DNA of 58,379 nucleotides from Desulfosporosinus sp. I2. Lineage in GTDB: Bacteria > Bacillota > Desulfitobacteriia > Desulfitobacteriales > Desulfitobacteriaceae. This document shows positions 23,936 to 33,485 of the stretch, in pieces. The stretch covers positions 1 to 58,379 of the forward strand of contig NZ_JYNH01000015.1 in assembly GCF_000960765.1 (NCBI RefSeq), given 5' to 3'. Positions within the stretch are counted from its first letter, which is position 1. Each line of letters opens with the position of its first letter. The notes under the pieces are model-generated. The model saw nothing but the letters and a program-made list of their open reading frames with translations, ran no database searches and was not told the DNA's origin. Position numbers and translations under genes: made by a program.

Positions 23936-25246
23936 TCAAGTAAAGTCTATACCCTTAGGAGCTTTTGCTTGCTCTATTTTGCTTGCCAAATGTTTACCCA
24001 CCCGTTTCTGTGGCAGAAAATCGTACATTCTTAACGCAGCAGTCACAACAAAGAGCACTAGCCCGAACGGTAAGAGCGCCACTGCATACTCCACCAAAGT
24101 TGGCGCGTAGTCCCAAGTATTGACAAAAACAGGCATGCCTTCGCTAAATTGCCCAAGGGCAATCGGATAAGCCCAACTTTCTATCCCCGCTCCTGGAATA
24201 GCTAAGGTGAGCGGGATGGCATTAAAGGCAGGGAACATCAGCATCATACGGTGAACGAAAACTCCTATGAAGAGGAGGATACTTCCGATCATCAGAGTCT
24301 TGAAACTGCCTTTTCCCCGCTTAGTAAAGAAGAAAATCATGGTAAAGGCAGGCAGCAGAAGTTCTGTCGCATAGAGAAGCCCATAGCGACCAAAAACAAG
24401 GGACAGGATTTCATTGGCTTCTGGTTTCCCCCACCACCCATGGACGAGCAGGTCAACCGTGACGAAGAAAAAGTGTACTACCAAAGCTCCAGCCACGATA
24501 AGGGCCATCGTTTGAAAGGCTTCCTCATACTGATAAAATTTTTCTTTTCCTACAGTAAGAAGAGAAATTACCATGACTAAAGCAGTTCCAGAGGCAACCG
24601 CCACAGAAACAAAATCTGGAGGCATCACTGCAGTATTCCACCACCCTCGTGATCCCTGTGTGGCAAAGATCAAAGCCGTCACCGTGTGAATCAATATAGC
24701 TACCGGTAATCCAATGAGAGCGACACGTTTTGACCACTTTTTCGAGAGAACTTCAATCTCTTCTTGGGAGCGTTTTTTGGTCCAGTTATTGAAAAAACCA
24801 CGCCCTTCTTTTCTCCAATCCGGTAAAAGTTGAACATAAACACTTAAAAACGTAATAATAAGGTACGCTGTAATGACAATGACATCCCAAACGAGTGGTG
24901 AGGTAAAATTTGGATGAACAAAGATCTTCCATACCCGCTCAACCCGGCCCATATCTGGGAAAATCATGGCCCCTGCACCTAAAATACTGGCGAACGCCGA
25001 GAGAGAGGCGATACGGGTAAAAGGCTTTAGTTTCTCAATATTGAAGAGATAGACTGAAGAGGAAACAATCAATCCTCCTGCAGCAACCCCAACAAAAAAT
25101 GCAAAGGTCGCGATGTATAGTCCCCAGCTAAAGGAATTGCGCATATTAGTCACAATTAAACCCTTGTGCAGTTGGTATCCCCAGGCACCTAAACTGATCA
25201 GGATTAAAACAATTGCTAAGCCCATCAGGATATTACTTCTTTTCAC
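23936..25246 (-). CDS. NrfD/PsrC-type membrane subunit of a molybdoenzyme complex
   Basis: A 436-residue membrane protein with about ten hydrophobic helices, of the NrfD/PsrC family that exchanges electrons with the quinone pool. It shows the N-terminal SFSWGLYIATFAFFVGVAAGG, typical of the first PsrC helices. It is the third gene of the operon, 14 bases after the Fe-S subunit. The start is GTG at 25246 behind AGGAGGTG. It should anchor the extracytoplasmic catalytic and Fe-S subunits and pass electrons to them from menaquinol (inferred direction). Confidence 0.9.
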   Translation of the reverse strand: MKRSNILMGLAIVLILISLGAWGYQLHKGLIVTNMRNSFSWGLYIATFAFFVGVAAGGLIVSSSVYLFNIEKLKPFTRIASLSAFASILGAGAMIFPDMGRVERVWKIFVHPNFTSPLVWDVIVITAYLIITFLSVYVQLLPDWRKEGRGFFNNWTKKRSQEEIEVLSKKWSKRVALIGLPVAILIHTVTALIFATQGSRGWWNTAVMPPDFVSVAVASGTALVMVISLLTVGKEKFYQYEEAFQTMALIVAGALVVHFFFVTVDLLVHGWWGKPEANEILSLVFGRYGLLYATELLLPAFTMIFFFTKRGKGSFKTLMIGSILLFIGVFVHRMMLMFPAFNAIPLTLAIPGAGIESWAYPIALGQFSEGMPVFVNTWDYAPTLVEYAVALLPFGLVLFVVTAALRMYDFLPQKRVGKHLASKIEQAKAPKGIDFT

Positions 25247-25260
25247 GTCAAACCCACCTC

Positions 25261-25947
25261 CTAGCGTATCGGCTTCGTGGGCGCCAGATAGAATACTTTG
25301 GGTGAAGTGCCCAGTTCTTCTTTCAAGCGATACGAAGGCCGTTTTCCGATAAGCTTACTAACTTCTGAATTTGGATCATCGAGGTCTCCGAAAATGCGCA
25401 CCTTTCCCGGACAGCCTCGAGTACAGGCTGGTTCTTCTCCATTAGCGGTGTATTGCACACAGAACGTACATTTTTCGGCTACTCCTGCTGGCCGATCAGG
25501 GGTAAAAACCAATCTACCCTCCTTATCTCGGAAATCGACAGGGTAGCCATACTCATACCCTTCCTTATATCCCACCCGTTCTTTAGCCTTTTTAGGGTCT
25601 TCCCAGTTGAATTGTCGAACCCCGTAAGGACAGGCTGCAAAACAATATCGACAACCAATACAACGTTCGTAGTCAATCAAAACCACGCCACGTTCATCGG
25701 TATAGGTGGCTCCAGTGGGACAAACCTTTTGGCAAGGGGGATTGTCGCACATTTGACAGGATACAGGCAGAAAATTCATTTGCAAGGCTCCAGCTTTGCC
25801 CACCGCGGCTTGGTGAAAGGTACTCCCTGGAGTAAATACTCTATTCCACCACGTCCCTGGCGGCTGTGCGTTATGGGATTTGCAGGCCACCGCACAAGAA
25901 CGGCAACCAATGCAACGATCCAGGTCTATCACCATTCCAAGTCTCAT
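25261..25947 (-). CDS. Four-cluster ferredoxin-like electron transfer subunit (DmsB/PsrB type)
   Basis: This 228-residue protein contains 16 cysteines in four groups: CIGCRSCAVAC, CQMCDNPPCQKVC, CIGCRYCFAAC and CTFC ... CTRGC. That is the pattern for four [4Fe-4S] clusters in DMSO/polysulfide reductase B subunits. It has no signal peptide, as expected for a partner co-exported with the Tat-bearing catalytic subunit. Its ATG overlaps the catalytic subunit's TGA (ATGA), indicating translational coupling. It should relay electrons between the NrfD protein and the molybdenum site. Confidence 0.93.
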   Translation of the reverse strand: MRLGMVIDLDRCIGCRSCAVACKSHNAQPPGTWWNRVFTPGSTFHQAAVGKAGALQMNFLPVSCQMCDNPPCQKVCPTGATYTDERGVVLIDYERCIGCRYCFAACPYGVRQFNWEDPKKAKERVGYKEGYEYGYPVDFRDKEGRLVFTPDRPAGVAEKCTFCVQYTANGEEPACTRGCPGKVRIFGDLDDPNSEVSKLIGKRPSYRLKEELGTSPKVFYLAPTKPIR

Positions 25948-28514
25948 TGGACATCATCCACCTTTCTCACATCACAGAGGCATTCGTTCCAGGCCGTGTT
26001 TGGGGACCACATCCCGGGGACAAAGTAGAGTTCATGGGTCGGCTTAATGAAGGGATAGGTTAAGGAGTTGTAAGACTCCCCCTTTAGATACCGACTCCAC
26101 CAGCCCTGCTCAAAAACCGCTTGCTTGTGTCCAACCCCTGGATCAATAATTGCGTAAGCTGTGACTTTGCCACGATCATTGAAGATTTCGACGAGATCCC
26201 CTTCATTGATTCCCTTTTCTTTGCCATCCTCAGGACTGAGCCAAACTCTCGGCTTCCCCTCTTGAAGCTCATTCATCCAGATGTTATTGGAGTGCGTGGA
26301 GTGTACTCGGTAGATAGCATTCCGAGTGACATAGCTAAATTGATACTTTTCTTTATTGAGTGGATTTAAGGCATACTCGCTTTCCTCAAAGGGAGGTTTA
26401 TGGACTGGAAGCGCCTCGCCCAATTGCTGCATGATATCTTCATCTTTGTAAAGTTCAATCCGTCCACTCTTCACAAACTGTGCTGTTTGTTCAAGTTTGG
26501 CAGGCAGGCTGATGGGGGGAAATGGCTTCTTATGCTGGACTTGGTCATAGAATGGAATTTGCCGACCTCCTGGGACATCAGACTTCAAGCGAACTGGGCC
26601 TTTTTTCAATTGTTCTAATGTAATCCCCTCAACCTCAGGTCCTCCAGTTTTGAGCAAAAGCTCAATGACCTTCTCTGCTGCAGCTTGCGGATCAAGCTCT
26701 GGATAAAAGTACTTTTCAAAATTAGGATTAAGCCTCTTCGCCAGTTCGCGAATAATCCAAAACTCCGGTTTACCCTCATAAAGCGGTTTCACAGCTGGTT
26801 GTTGCAGTTGAAGGTATGGATGTACCGGCGTGGCCACAAGATCAGTTTTTTCATACCAAGATACGGCCGGTAAAACGGCATGACTATATTGACACGACGT
26901 GGTCATTTGAAAATCAGTGGTCACGACAAATTCTAAGTCTGTTTTTTCTACCATTTCACGGAGTTTATTTGACATGTTATGCTGATCAAACGGATTACCC
27001 CAACCTACAACCAGTGCTTTAATCCCATTTTTGGGCCATGAGGCTTTCATGGTTTTAGTCGGGCCATTAAGGACATAAAGAAAGGGTAGCCAATTTTGCT
27101 TTTTGCCTTCAGGAACCCACCACTCTGCGACTTTAAAACGAATCCGATACTGACCAGCATACGTGGAAATCCCTGCTCCGGGTTTACCAATATTCCCCGT
27201 TAAAATTGGAAGCATAGCTAGCGCTCGTCCCTTAAGATCACCGTGATACCACTGATAATTACCTGCCCCATAAATCACATGCAATGGTTTGTTCTCCACC
27301 ATTTCTCGAGCAATGCGTACAAGATCCTCTTTATGTATCCCCGCCAGTTTCTCGACGGCATCTGGGGTGTATTGGTTGAGGCTTTCTTTAAGAAGTTGGA
27401 ACGCAGGTTTGACTTTCACGATTTCACCCGTTATAAGGGTTACGTTCAGAATACCTTCGATCATGATATCTGTGGGAAGATCGAGTTTCTCCGGATGGAC
27501 CGCTATAAAATGACCGTTATAAGCAACATAGGATTCCCTGTAGGCTGGTATATCTGCTGGTTTGACGAGATCTTTAACCTTATCCGCTTTAAGTCGTTTG
27601 CCATTATCCAAGCGCACAAGAAGCGGCAGGTCGGTAAAGGTTCTGATAAAATCCACATCATATAGCTTCTCTTCAATTAAAACCCGCGCCAAACCTAAGG
27701 CAACCGCTGCATCGCTGCTGGCGTTAATGGGAAACCACTCATCCGCTTTAGCTGCGGTAGGACTAAAGTTAGGGTCAAAAACCAAAATCTTAGCTCCACG
27801 ATTTCTAGCTTCTAGCAAAAAATGGGCATCCGGAATTCGCGTGGCTAGGATATTAGAGCCAAAGACCATGACATAACGGGAATTAGTCCATTCTCTCGGC
27901 TCGAGTTCTTCGCTCTGCACCCCGAAGGTCATCGGCCAAAACATTGGTAAGTCTCCGTTTTGGTCATAAGCATGATGCATAGTCCAACCTGCTAAAGTTG
28001 CTAACCTACTCACTGCCCCTTTTTGGACATACCCAGTTCCGCCTACCTGAAAGAGTACCCCGATCGACTCAGGGCCGTATTTATCAGCTATTTCTTTTAA
28101 TCGGCCTGCGGTATAATCCAAGGTTTCATTCCACGAAGCTTCTTTAAAATCGCCTGAACCTGGCTTCCCTTTTAAAATGAGAGGCTTTTGCAAGCGGTCC
28201 GGGCCATAAATAAGGTTTGTCATGGAAAGTCCTTTCAGGCAACCGCGGGGATTGTACTCCTCTTCTGGATAGTCTGCAGCTTGAATAATGGATTTAATCT
28301 GGTCGTTCTCGACAAGAGCATTCATCCCACACGCCCCAGTGCAGTTCGGAGAACACGTTGTGCGAACGTAATTTAGCTGCGGATCAACTTGTTCGGGTAT
28401 GGCCATCGCCTGCTGAATGAATGACGCCGTACCTCCTGTCCCCACCAAAACGCCCGTAGCCGCAGACACTTTAAGAAATTGTCGACGCGAAAGCTTCAAG
28501 TTCTTTCTTTCCAC
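25944..28514 (-). CDS. Tat-exported molybdopterin oxidoreductase, Asp-ligated class, substrate unknown
   Basis: This 856-residue catalytic subunit has a Tat signal (SRRQFLK, Arg10-Arg11, then a hydrophobic stretch). The FS0 ligands are Cys54, Cys58, Cys62 and Cys92 (C-x3-C-x3-C-x29-C). YDQNGDLPMFWP places Asp188 where NarG-type enzymes have their Mo-ligand Asp (YADLPPA), and VFGSNILATRIPDAHFLLEA also follows the NarG/selenate/ethylbenzene branch. No Cys or selenocysteine is at that site. GTG at 28514 is preferred, six bases after GGAGGTG, over GTG 28529. Possible acceptors include selenate, nitrate, (per)chlorate or sulfur compounds. No TorD-like chaperone is adjacent. Confidence 0.85.
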   Translation of the reverse strand: MERKNLKLSRRQFLKVSAATGVLVGTGGTASFIQQAMAIPEQVDPQLNYVRTTCSPNCTGACGMNALVENDQIKSIIQAADYPEEEYNPRGCLKGLSMTNLIYGPDRLQKPLILKGKPGSGDFKEASWNETLDYTAGRLKEIADKYGPESIGVLFQVGGTGYVQKGAVSRLATLAGWTMHHAYDQNGDLPMFWPMTFGVQSEELEPREWTNSRYVMVFGSNILATRIPDAHFLLEARNRGAKILVFDPNFSPTAAKADEWFPINASSDAAVALGLARVLIEEKLYDVDFIRTFTDLPLLVRLDNGKRLKADKVKDLVKPADIPAYRESYVAYNGHFIAVHPEKLDLPTDIMIEGILNVTLITGEIVKVKPAFQLLKESLNQYTPDAVEKLAGIHKEDLVRIAREMVENKPLHVIYGAGNYQWYHGDLKGRALAMLPILTGNIGKPGAGISTYAGQYRIRFKVAEWWVPEGKKQNWLPFLYVLNGPTKTMKASWPKNGIKALVVGWGNPFDQHNMSNKLREMVEKTDLEFVVTTDFQMTTSCQYSHAVLPAVSWYEKTDLVATPVHPYLQLQQPAVKPLYEGKPEFWIIRELAKRLNPNFEKYFYPELDPQAAAEKVIELLLKTGGPEVEGITLEQLKKGPVRLKSDVPGGRQIPFYDQVQHKKPFPPISLPAKLEQTAQFVKSGRIELYKDEDIMQQLGEALPVHKPPFEESEYALNPLNKEKYQFSYVTRNAIYRVHSTHSNNIWMNELQEGKPRVWLSPEDGKEKGINEGDLVEIFNDRGKVTAYAIIDPGVGHKQAVFEQGWWSRYLKGESYNSLTYPFIKPTHELYFVPGMWSPNTAWNECLCDVRKVDDVQ

Positions 28515-28618
28515 TTTGGACACCTCCACTTGATTGTACTATTTCCAAACGTAGTTCTATGTAGTTGGTTCTTACGCTCAATTAGATCACAATTTCGTTA
28601 GTAATTCCGTGAACGCTG

Positions 28619-28635
28619 TCACACTTAAAATGTGA
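28619..28635. promoter_or_regulatory. Candidate operator upstream of the molybdoenzyme operon
   Basis: An inverted repeat TCACA-N7-TGTGA lies about 105 bases upstream of the catalytic subunit start. The half-sites resemble CRP/FNR family half-sites but point outward rather than inward, so the regulator is unclear. Confidence 0.3.
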
Positions 28636-28741
28636 TTTGTTCTCCCGACGTCATGGAGGGCCTGGTAGCGGTTAGCCACCGGATAATCTCATCAATTGAA
28701 ACTGTGATTCCATCAATTCTATAAGAATTCTGATACCACGG

Positions 28742-28791
28742 ATTAAAAGAGACTCAAACCCTAAATTAAGGGCTTAAGTCTCTTTTAATTG
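28742..28791. terminator. Terminator between CorA gene and molybdoenzyme promoter region
   Basis: A long hairpin (ATTAAAAGAGACT ... AGTCTCTTTTAAT with inner CCCT/AGGG pairs). It follows the CorA stop on the minus strand and can also act on the other strand. Confidence 0.75.
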
Positions 28792-28835
28792 CCTTGTTTT
28801 AATTTCGACTATCTGCCGACAATACCCCCGTTTTT

Positions 28836-29768
28836 CTAAAACATTTCCTTCTTCATTAAATAAACAATACCACCAAAACAAAGGACAACAGACATAAGCA
28901 CGACAATCACAAAACCATAGTCTGAAGTCTGAAAAGGAATTTTTAGGTTCATACCGAAAAAGCTGGCTAACATAGTCGGTAGAGCTAAAATAATTGTAAT
29001 CGATGCTAGAAACTTCATGACCATATTTAAGTTATTTGAAATTATAGAAGCAAAAGCGTCCATCATACTACTCGAAATGTTGCTATAGGTTTCAGCCATC
29101 TCGACCGCTTGTTTATTTTCTATGATGACATCTTCAAGTAAATCTTGATCCTCTTCATATACTTTCAGGACCTTAGTTCTTAACATTTTCTCCATGACCT
29201 TTTCATTGGATTTGAGGGAGGTGGTAAAATAGACCAGACTTTTTTGAAGGTTTAGCAACCTGATTAATTCCTTATTCTTCATTGATTTGTGGAGTGCCAA
29301 TTCTATTTCGTTCGTTTTCTTTTCAATTTCTCTAAGTAAGGTTAGATATAACGAGGCACTTCTATAGAGGATTTGAAATAGAAACCTTGTCTTCTTATAG
29401 GTTTCTATTCCGCGAATTTTCCCACGTGCAAAATCATTAAGGAAATCGACCTCTTGTAAACATACCGTCACAAAATGGTCCTCAGTTAAAATGATCCCGA
29501 GAGGAATCGTTTCGTAGATAACCGTAGCATCTTTAATTATGGGAACGTTAATAATAACCAAAATCTGGTTATTCTCAGTTTCAATTCGTGGTCTCTCTTC
29601 ATCATCCAAAACATCTTTAATGAAATAATCACATTCCATTCCCGTGGTCTTGGTTACTAATCCAATTTCCTCTTCAGTTGGATCAACCATATTTATCCAA
29701 GTTCCCTTTTCTTCAAGTTTATTTATATTACAGATGATATCGTCCACCGTATTATACACCGCTAACAT
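28836..29768 (-). CDS. corA: CorA family magnesium/divalent cation transporter
   Basis: A 310-residue protein with a large soluble N-terminal domain, a long helical stalk (LREIEKKTNEIELALHKS...) and two C-terminal membrane helices. The signature GMN is in the FFGMNLKIPFQ segment between helices, the selectivity loop of CorA channels. It forms a pentamer in the membrane and carries Mg2+ or, in some members, Co2+/Ni2+/Zn2+. ATG at 29768 follows GGAGGGC. It is divergent from the MFS gene across 270 bases with no other gene. Confidence 0.9.
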   Translation of the reverse strand: MLAVYNTVDDIICNINKLEEKGTWINMVDPTEEEIGLVTKTTGMECDYFIKDVLDDEERPRIETENNQILVIINVPIIKDATVIYETIPLGIILTEDHFVTVCLQEVDFLNDFARGKIRGIETYKKTRFLFQILYRSASLYLTLLREIEKKTNEIELALHKSMKNKELIRLLNLQKSLVYFTTSLKSNEKVMEKMLRTKVLKVYEEDQDLLEDVIIENKQAVEMAETYSNISSSMMDAFASIISNNLNMVMKFLASITIILALPTMLASFFGMNLKIPFQTSDYGFVIVVLMSVVLCFGGIVYLMKKEMF

Positions 29769-30040
29769 TATAACTGCCCTCCACTTCGGTTAAGCAAATC
29801 CCAACCAAGCCCCATTTCTAGGTTCTTTAACTCTCCCGACTAGCATGCCATTTTTAAAGTATCTTTATAGCTCTAAGTGCTTGTTAAATTAGCCAATGCT
29901 GACAAAGGTAAAATTTCTGACAAAAGAAGAGTCTTCTTCTACTGAAGCAGAATAGCTATAAAAAGTTTCGTTTATCGCAAGGTATTTCTCTATAATAGTC
30001 GAATCTATTATAAGTAATATTGAGAGAATGAGGACTTGAT

Positions 30041-31240
30041 ATGTGGGGTTTTGGCAAAAGAGATTTTGTTTTATTCTTATTGGCGAGTGCTGTGATCGGA
30101 ATTACGCAAAGCATCGATACTTCATTTTTTAACAACTTTCTAAGTGATACTTATCATGTAACCATTTCTCAGAGAACATTCCTGGAAATCCCCCGGGAAT
30201 TTCCAGGCTTTGCAGTTGTCTTTGTAACGGGTCTTTTGTTTGCTTTTGGAGACGTTCGGACAGCCGCTGTAGCGAACCTTCTCGGTGGATTAGGGGCTCT
30301 CGGTCTCGCATTCTGGTCACCTGAATACTTACCTATGATTGGCTGGTTGACAGTCTACAGTATGGGGCAACATTTGTTTATGCCTATGTCCAATAGTATA
30401 GGAATGAATTTAGCCTCTGATGGCCAGATGGGGAGAAGATTAGGTCAGATCAACTCTGTCAACACAGCCGTCTTTTTAGCGACCAGTTTGGCTACAGCCC
30501 TCCTTTTCAGGTATATTAAAATCGACTATCATTTGGCCTTCGCAATTTCGGCAGGAGCCTTCTTTCTCTCGGCTGTACTCATCTTAATGATGAAACCACA
30601 CACGGGTAAGAGAATCGGTAAGCGGTTTGTGCTGCGCAAAGAGTATAGGGTTTTTTATGGATTAAGCATCCTCTTTGGCGCAAGGAAACAGATCTTTGTC
30701 ACCTTTGGGCCGTGGGTACTCATTAAGGTATTTGGACAGGGTGTGGCGACCTTCGCTATCTTAAGCTTTATCATAGCGGGACTTGGAATTCTTTTTAAGC
30801 CGTTTATCGGGTACCTGATTGATAGTAAAGGCGAACGATTTGTTCTGGCGGGAGAAGCGGTGTCTTTAATCTTTATTTGTTTAGGTTATGCTTTTACTCA
30901 AGGGTTACTAGGAAATTTGGGTCTAGGAAAAATTGCGCTTTACGTCGTCTGTGCATTATTTGTTCTCGATCAAATGCTGGCGTCCGTGAGCATGGCCAGA
31001 GCCACCTATGTTAAGAAAATCGCCTTAAATAACGAAGATGTTTCTCCAACTTTATCCATGGGGATAAGCATTGATCACATAGTCTCAATGTTTGTGCCAT
31101 TTCTGGGTGGGTTTATCTGGACTGTTTTCGGCTATGAATACGTATTTATGGTTGGATCTGCTATTGCAGCCCTCAATCTACTTTTAACGACTAGAATGAA
31201 GACGTCAAGTAGTCAACCCGCTAATGAAGCTATCGTATAA
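30041..31240 (+). CDS. MFS transporter
   Basis: A 399-residue polytopic membrane protein with about 12 hydrophobic segments and a central cytoplasmic loop (KPHTGKRIGKRFVLRKEY). It begins KRDFVLFLLASAVIGITQSID and has the ...GLGILFKPFIGYLIDSKGERF loop of the second half. The substrate is unknown. ATG at 30041 follows GAGG at 7 bases. It is a single gene ended by a strong hairpin and lies beside the acyl-CoA island but on the opposite strand. Confidence 0.82.
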   Translation: MWGFGKRDFVLFLLASAVIGITQSIDTSFFNNFLSDTYHVTISQRTFLEIPREFPGFAVVFVTGLLFAFGDVRTAAVANLLGGLGALGLAFWSPEYLPMIGWLTVYSMGQHLFMPMSNSIGMNLASDGQMGRRLGQINSVNTAVFLATSLATALLFRYIKIDYHLAFAISAGAFFLSAVLILMMKPHTGKRIGKRFVLRKEYRVFYGLSILFGARKQIFVTFGPWVLIKVFGQGVATFAILSFIIAGLGILFKPFIGYLIDSKGERFVLAGEAVSLIFICLGYAFTQGLLGNLGLGKIALYVVCALFVLDQMLASVSMARATYVKKIALNNEDVSPTLSMGISIDHIVSMFVPFLGGFIWTVFGYEYVFMVGSAIAALNLLLTTRMKTSSSQPANEAIV

Positions 31241-31282
31241 GTATGTTCTCAGTGATAGAGACTCTATCTAACCCAAGTTTAA

Positions 31283-31327
31283 GAAGGGGATGTGCCGAAA
31301 ACTTTGAAGTTTCGGTACATCCCCTTC
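31283..31327. terminator. Bidirectional terminator between MFS gene and acyl-CoA ligase 1
   Basis: An 18-bp near-perfect stem (GAAGGGGATGTGCCGAAA ... TTTCGGTACATCCCCTTC) between convergent genes. Confidence 0.85.
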
Positions 31328-31389
31328 ACTTTGAATAAGCGTTTTATAGCTACCTTTTTAAAACATATGATTATATATCAAGGGCTGAT

Positions 31390-33039
31390 TTAGGATTCCG
31401 TCGTGGCAGCTGCTTGAAGCTTAGCTTTTTCCTCTTCTACCAGCTTGCGACGCAAAACTTTCCCGACAATAGTCCTTGGCAATTCATCTCTAAACTCCAC
31501 GTGGCGGGGAACTTTAAAAGCTGCCATTCTGGTCTTGCAAAAAGCGATGAATTCCTTTTCGTCTGCTTCCATATTAGCGTGCAAAACTATATACGCCTTG
31601 ACAGTTTCTCCACGGTAGAGATCCGGTACCCCTGCAACAACAACTTCTTTAACCTTAGGATGTTCGTATAGGACTTCCTCGATATCACGCGGATAGATAT
31701 TATATCCACCTGCAATGATGATATCTTTTTTGCGGTCAATAATAAAGCAGAAGCCATCTTCGTCCATTCTGCCGATGTCACCCGTATGCAACCAACCGTT
31801 GCGCAAGGTTTCAGCTGTCTCTAGGTGCTTTTCCCAATACCCCTTCATGACTTGAGGACCCCGAACGCATAATTCTCCTATCTCACCCACAGGAACTTCC
31901 CGGTCGCCCGTCTCTAGATCCATGATTACATAATCCGTGTCAGGGAGCGGTAAACCGATGGAACCCGAGAGCGTTGGACGATCAAGTGGATTGCAATGAG
32001 TTATAGGGGAAGCCTCAGACAAGCCATAGCCTTCGACTAAATTTCCTTCGCCATGCGTCACTGCAGTAAACTTTTGGGCTACCTCCAAGGGTAAAGGTGC
32101 AGAGCCACTCGTGCACACTTTAATGGCCGCCAAATTCTCCCGATATTCTTCGATCCGAGGATGATTGTTAAGTGCCATAAACATAGTTGGCGCGCCCGGA
32201 AAAAGAGTGGGTTTATAGTTGCGAATCGTTTCCAGCACTTGATCCGGGTCGAAGCGGGGCAAAATAATCTGAGTAGCCGCAAGTGATACTGCATAATTCA
32301 TGCAATCGGTCATACCATAGACATGAAATACTGGCAAGATGGTAAGAATTCGTTCATTCCCATACTCCATATTTATCGACCATTCAATGACTTGAAGGGT
32401 ATTGGCGATCAGATTAAGGTGGGTGAGCATTACCCCTTTAGATACACCGGTCGTTCCACCCGTGTATTGCAATACGGCGAGGTCCTCGACGGGATTAATC
32501 GCTGTGACGGGATATACGGGATCATGTTTGATGAGTTCATCGTAGGAATAAAAGCCTTCTGCCTGCTGGACTGGTGCCATAAAGTTAAAGACAACTACCC
32601 GTTGTAACGCCGTTTCTGCTATTATATTTTTCACCCTAGGATACATCATTTCTAAGACAATAATGGTCGTTGCACCCGCATCATTCATTTGATAAGCTAT
32701 TTCCCGTTCAATATACATGGGGTTTGTTTGTACTACAATGGCGCCTAATTTGAGTATGGCGAAGAAAGCGATTTCCCATTGGGGGCAATTCGGACCCATC
32801 AGCCCGACACGGTCCCCTCTTACAATACCTATATCAGCTAAGGCACCCGCGAAACGGTTAACCTGATCTCCAAACTGCCTGTAGGTAACCGTCTGACCCC
32901 CAAAAATCATAGCAATTGTGTCCGGCATTTTTTCAACTGTATCATCAAACATTTGACCAAGCGACTTATAGGGATAATCAATATGGTGCCTAACACTGGA
33001 GGGGTAACTTTTAAGCCAGAGTTTTTGGTTATCCTTCAT
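31390..33039 (-). CDS. AMP-forming acyl-CoA ligase, copy 1
   Basis: A 549-residue ANL-superfamily enzyme that activates a carboxylic acid through an acyl-adenylate to acyl-CoA. Motifs: YTGGTTGVSKGVML (P-loop, about 185-198), EGYGLSEASP, YWEKHLET, the GWLHTGDIGRMDEDGFC hinge region and the catalytic Lys in PRTIVGKVLRRKL. The chain length cannot be read; it could serve fatty, branched or hydroxy acids. ATG at 33039 follows GAGGAGG. It is alone behind its own sigma-54-type promoter. The last roughly 130 residues are identical to copy 2 at 35059. Confidence 0.9.
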   Translation of the reverse strand: MKDNQKLWLKSYPSSVRHHIDYPYKSLGQMFDDTVEKMPDTIAMIFGGQTVTYRQFGDQVNRFAGALADIGIVRGDRVGLMGPNCPQWEIAFFAILKLGAIVVQTNPMYIEREIAYQMNDAGATTIIVLEMMYPRVKNIIAETALQRVVVFNFMAPVQQAEGFYSYDELIKHDPVYPVTAINPVEDLAVLQYTGGTTGVSKGVMLTHLNLIANTLQVIEWSINMEYGNERILTILPVFHVYGMTDCMNYAVSLAATQIILPRFDPDQVLETIRNYKPTLFPGAPTMFMALNNHPRIEEYRENLAAIKVCTSGSAPLPLEVAQKFTAVTHGEGNLVEGYGLSEASPITHCNPLDRPTLSGSIGLPLPDTDYVIMDLETGDREVPVGEIGELCVRGPQVMKGYWEKHLETAETLRNGWLHTGDIGRMDEDGFCFIIDRKKDIIIAGGYNIYPRDIEEVLYEHPKVKEVVVAGVPDLYRGETVKAYIVLHANMEADEKEFIAFCKTRMAAFKVPRHVEFRDELPRTIVGKVLRRKLVEEEKAKLQAAATTES

Positions 33040-33086
33040 TCGATTTCCTCCTCTTTATAACTCCTTAATCATAGTATTTTTATATA

Positions 33087-33113
33087 ATTAGGAATTTTCA
33101 GAATACCTAATTT
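33087..33113. repeat. Inverted repeat in the acyl-CoA ligase 1 leader
   Basis: AATTAGGAATT ... AATACCTAATT forms an imperfect stem 48 bases before the start codon and downstream of the sigma-54-type promoter. Function unknown. Confidence 0.4.
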
Positions 33114-33217
33114 AAAATTTTTTTCTCCTTATGCCTTGTTGTGAATATCTCCCACAGGACGTTAAATCAGCACCTCATTCCTTTTTTAATATTCTGACAA
33201 CCACTAGGACAATCTAA

Positions 33218-33233
33218 TGCAATATTTGTGCCA
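33218..33233 (-). promoter_or_regulatory. Sigma-54 promoter, unit 1 (acyl-CoA ligase 1)
   Basis: The minus strand reads TGGCACAAATATTGCA, a full match to TGGCAC-N5-TTGCA with GG and GC ten bases apart. It is about 180 bases before the ligase start. Confidence 0.88.
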
Positions 33234-33293
33234 TCCAAATATGTCAATCAAACCCACCCCACTAAGCGATTAGTAGGTTGTGTGAGTCTAACC

Positions 33294-33311
33294 TGTATGG
33301 AATTACATACA
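33294..33311. promoter_or_regulatory. Candidate enhancer site for unit 1
   Basis: TGTATG-N6-CATACA is a perfect inverted repeat about 97 bases upstream of the expected transcription start, the usual distance for an enhancer-binding protein. Confidence 0.45.
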
Positions 33312-33429
33312 AACAGTCCTCTTCAAACTCTATTTTTTGTACGTAAACCGCACAATCGACCCTTAAATAAATTCCTTATTCATGGTTGACAATCTCCTTT
33401 GCGAGAATCAAAGACTTTGTTTACGAAGA

Positions 33430-33467
33430 AAGGAACTGCTTCACTTAGTAAAAGCAACCAGTTCCTT
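33430..33467 (-). terminator. Terminator after the 4-hydroxybutyryl-CoA dehydratase gene
   Basis: AAGGAACTG ... CAGTTCCTT forms a 9-bp stem with a 20-base loop and a TTTCTT tail on the minus strand, 19 bases after the stop. Confidence 0.6.
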
Positions 33468-33485
33468 ATGGTTTAACAAATTCAC

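Noticed and set aside
25453-26028. 191-residue plus-strand ORF opposite the Fe-S subunit gene
   Set aside because: Complement of a cysteine-rich conserved gene; no plausible start region or domain.
28561-28680. FNR box for the molybdoenzyme operon
   Set aside because: No TTGAT-N4-ATCAA match; only an outward-facing TCACA/TGTGA repeat, listed with low confidence.
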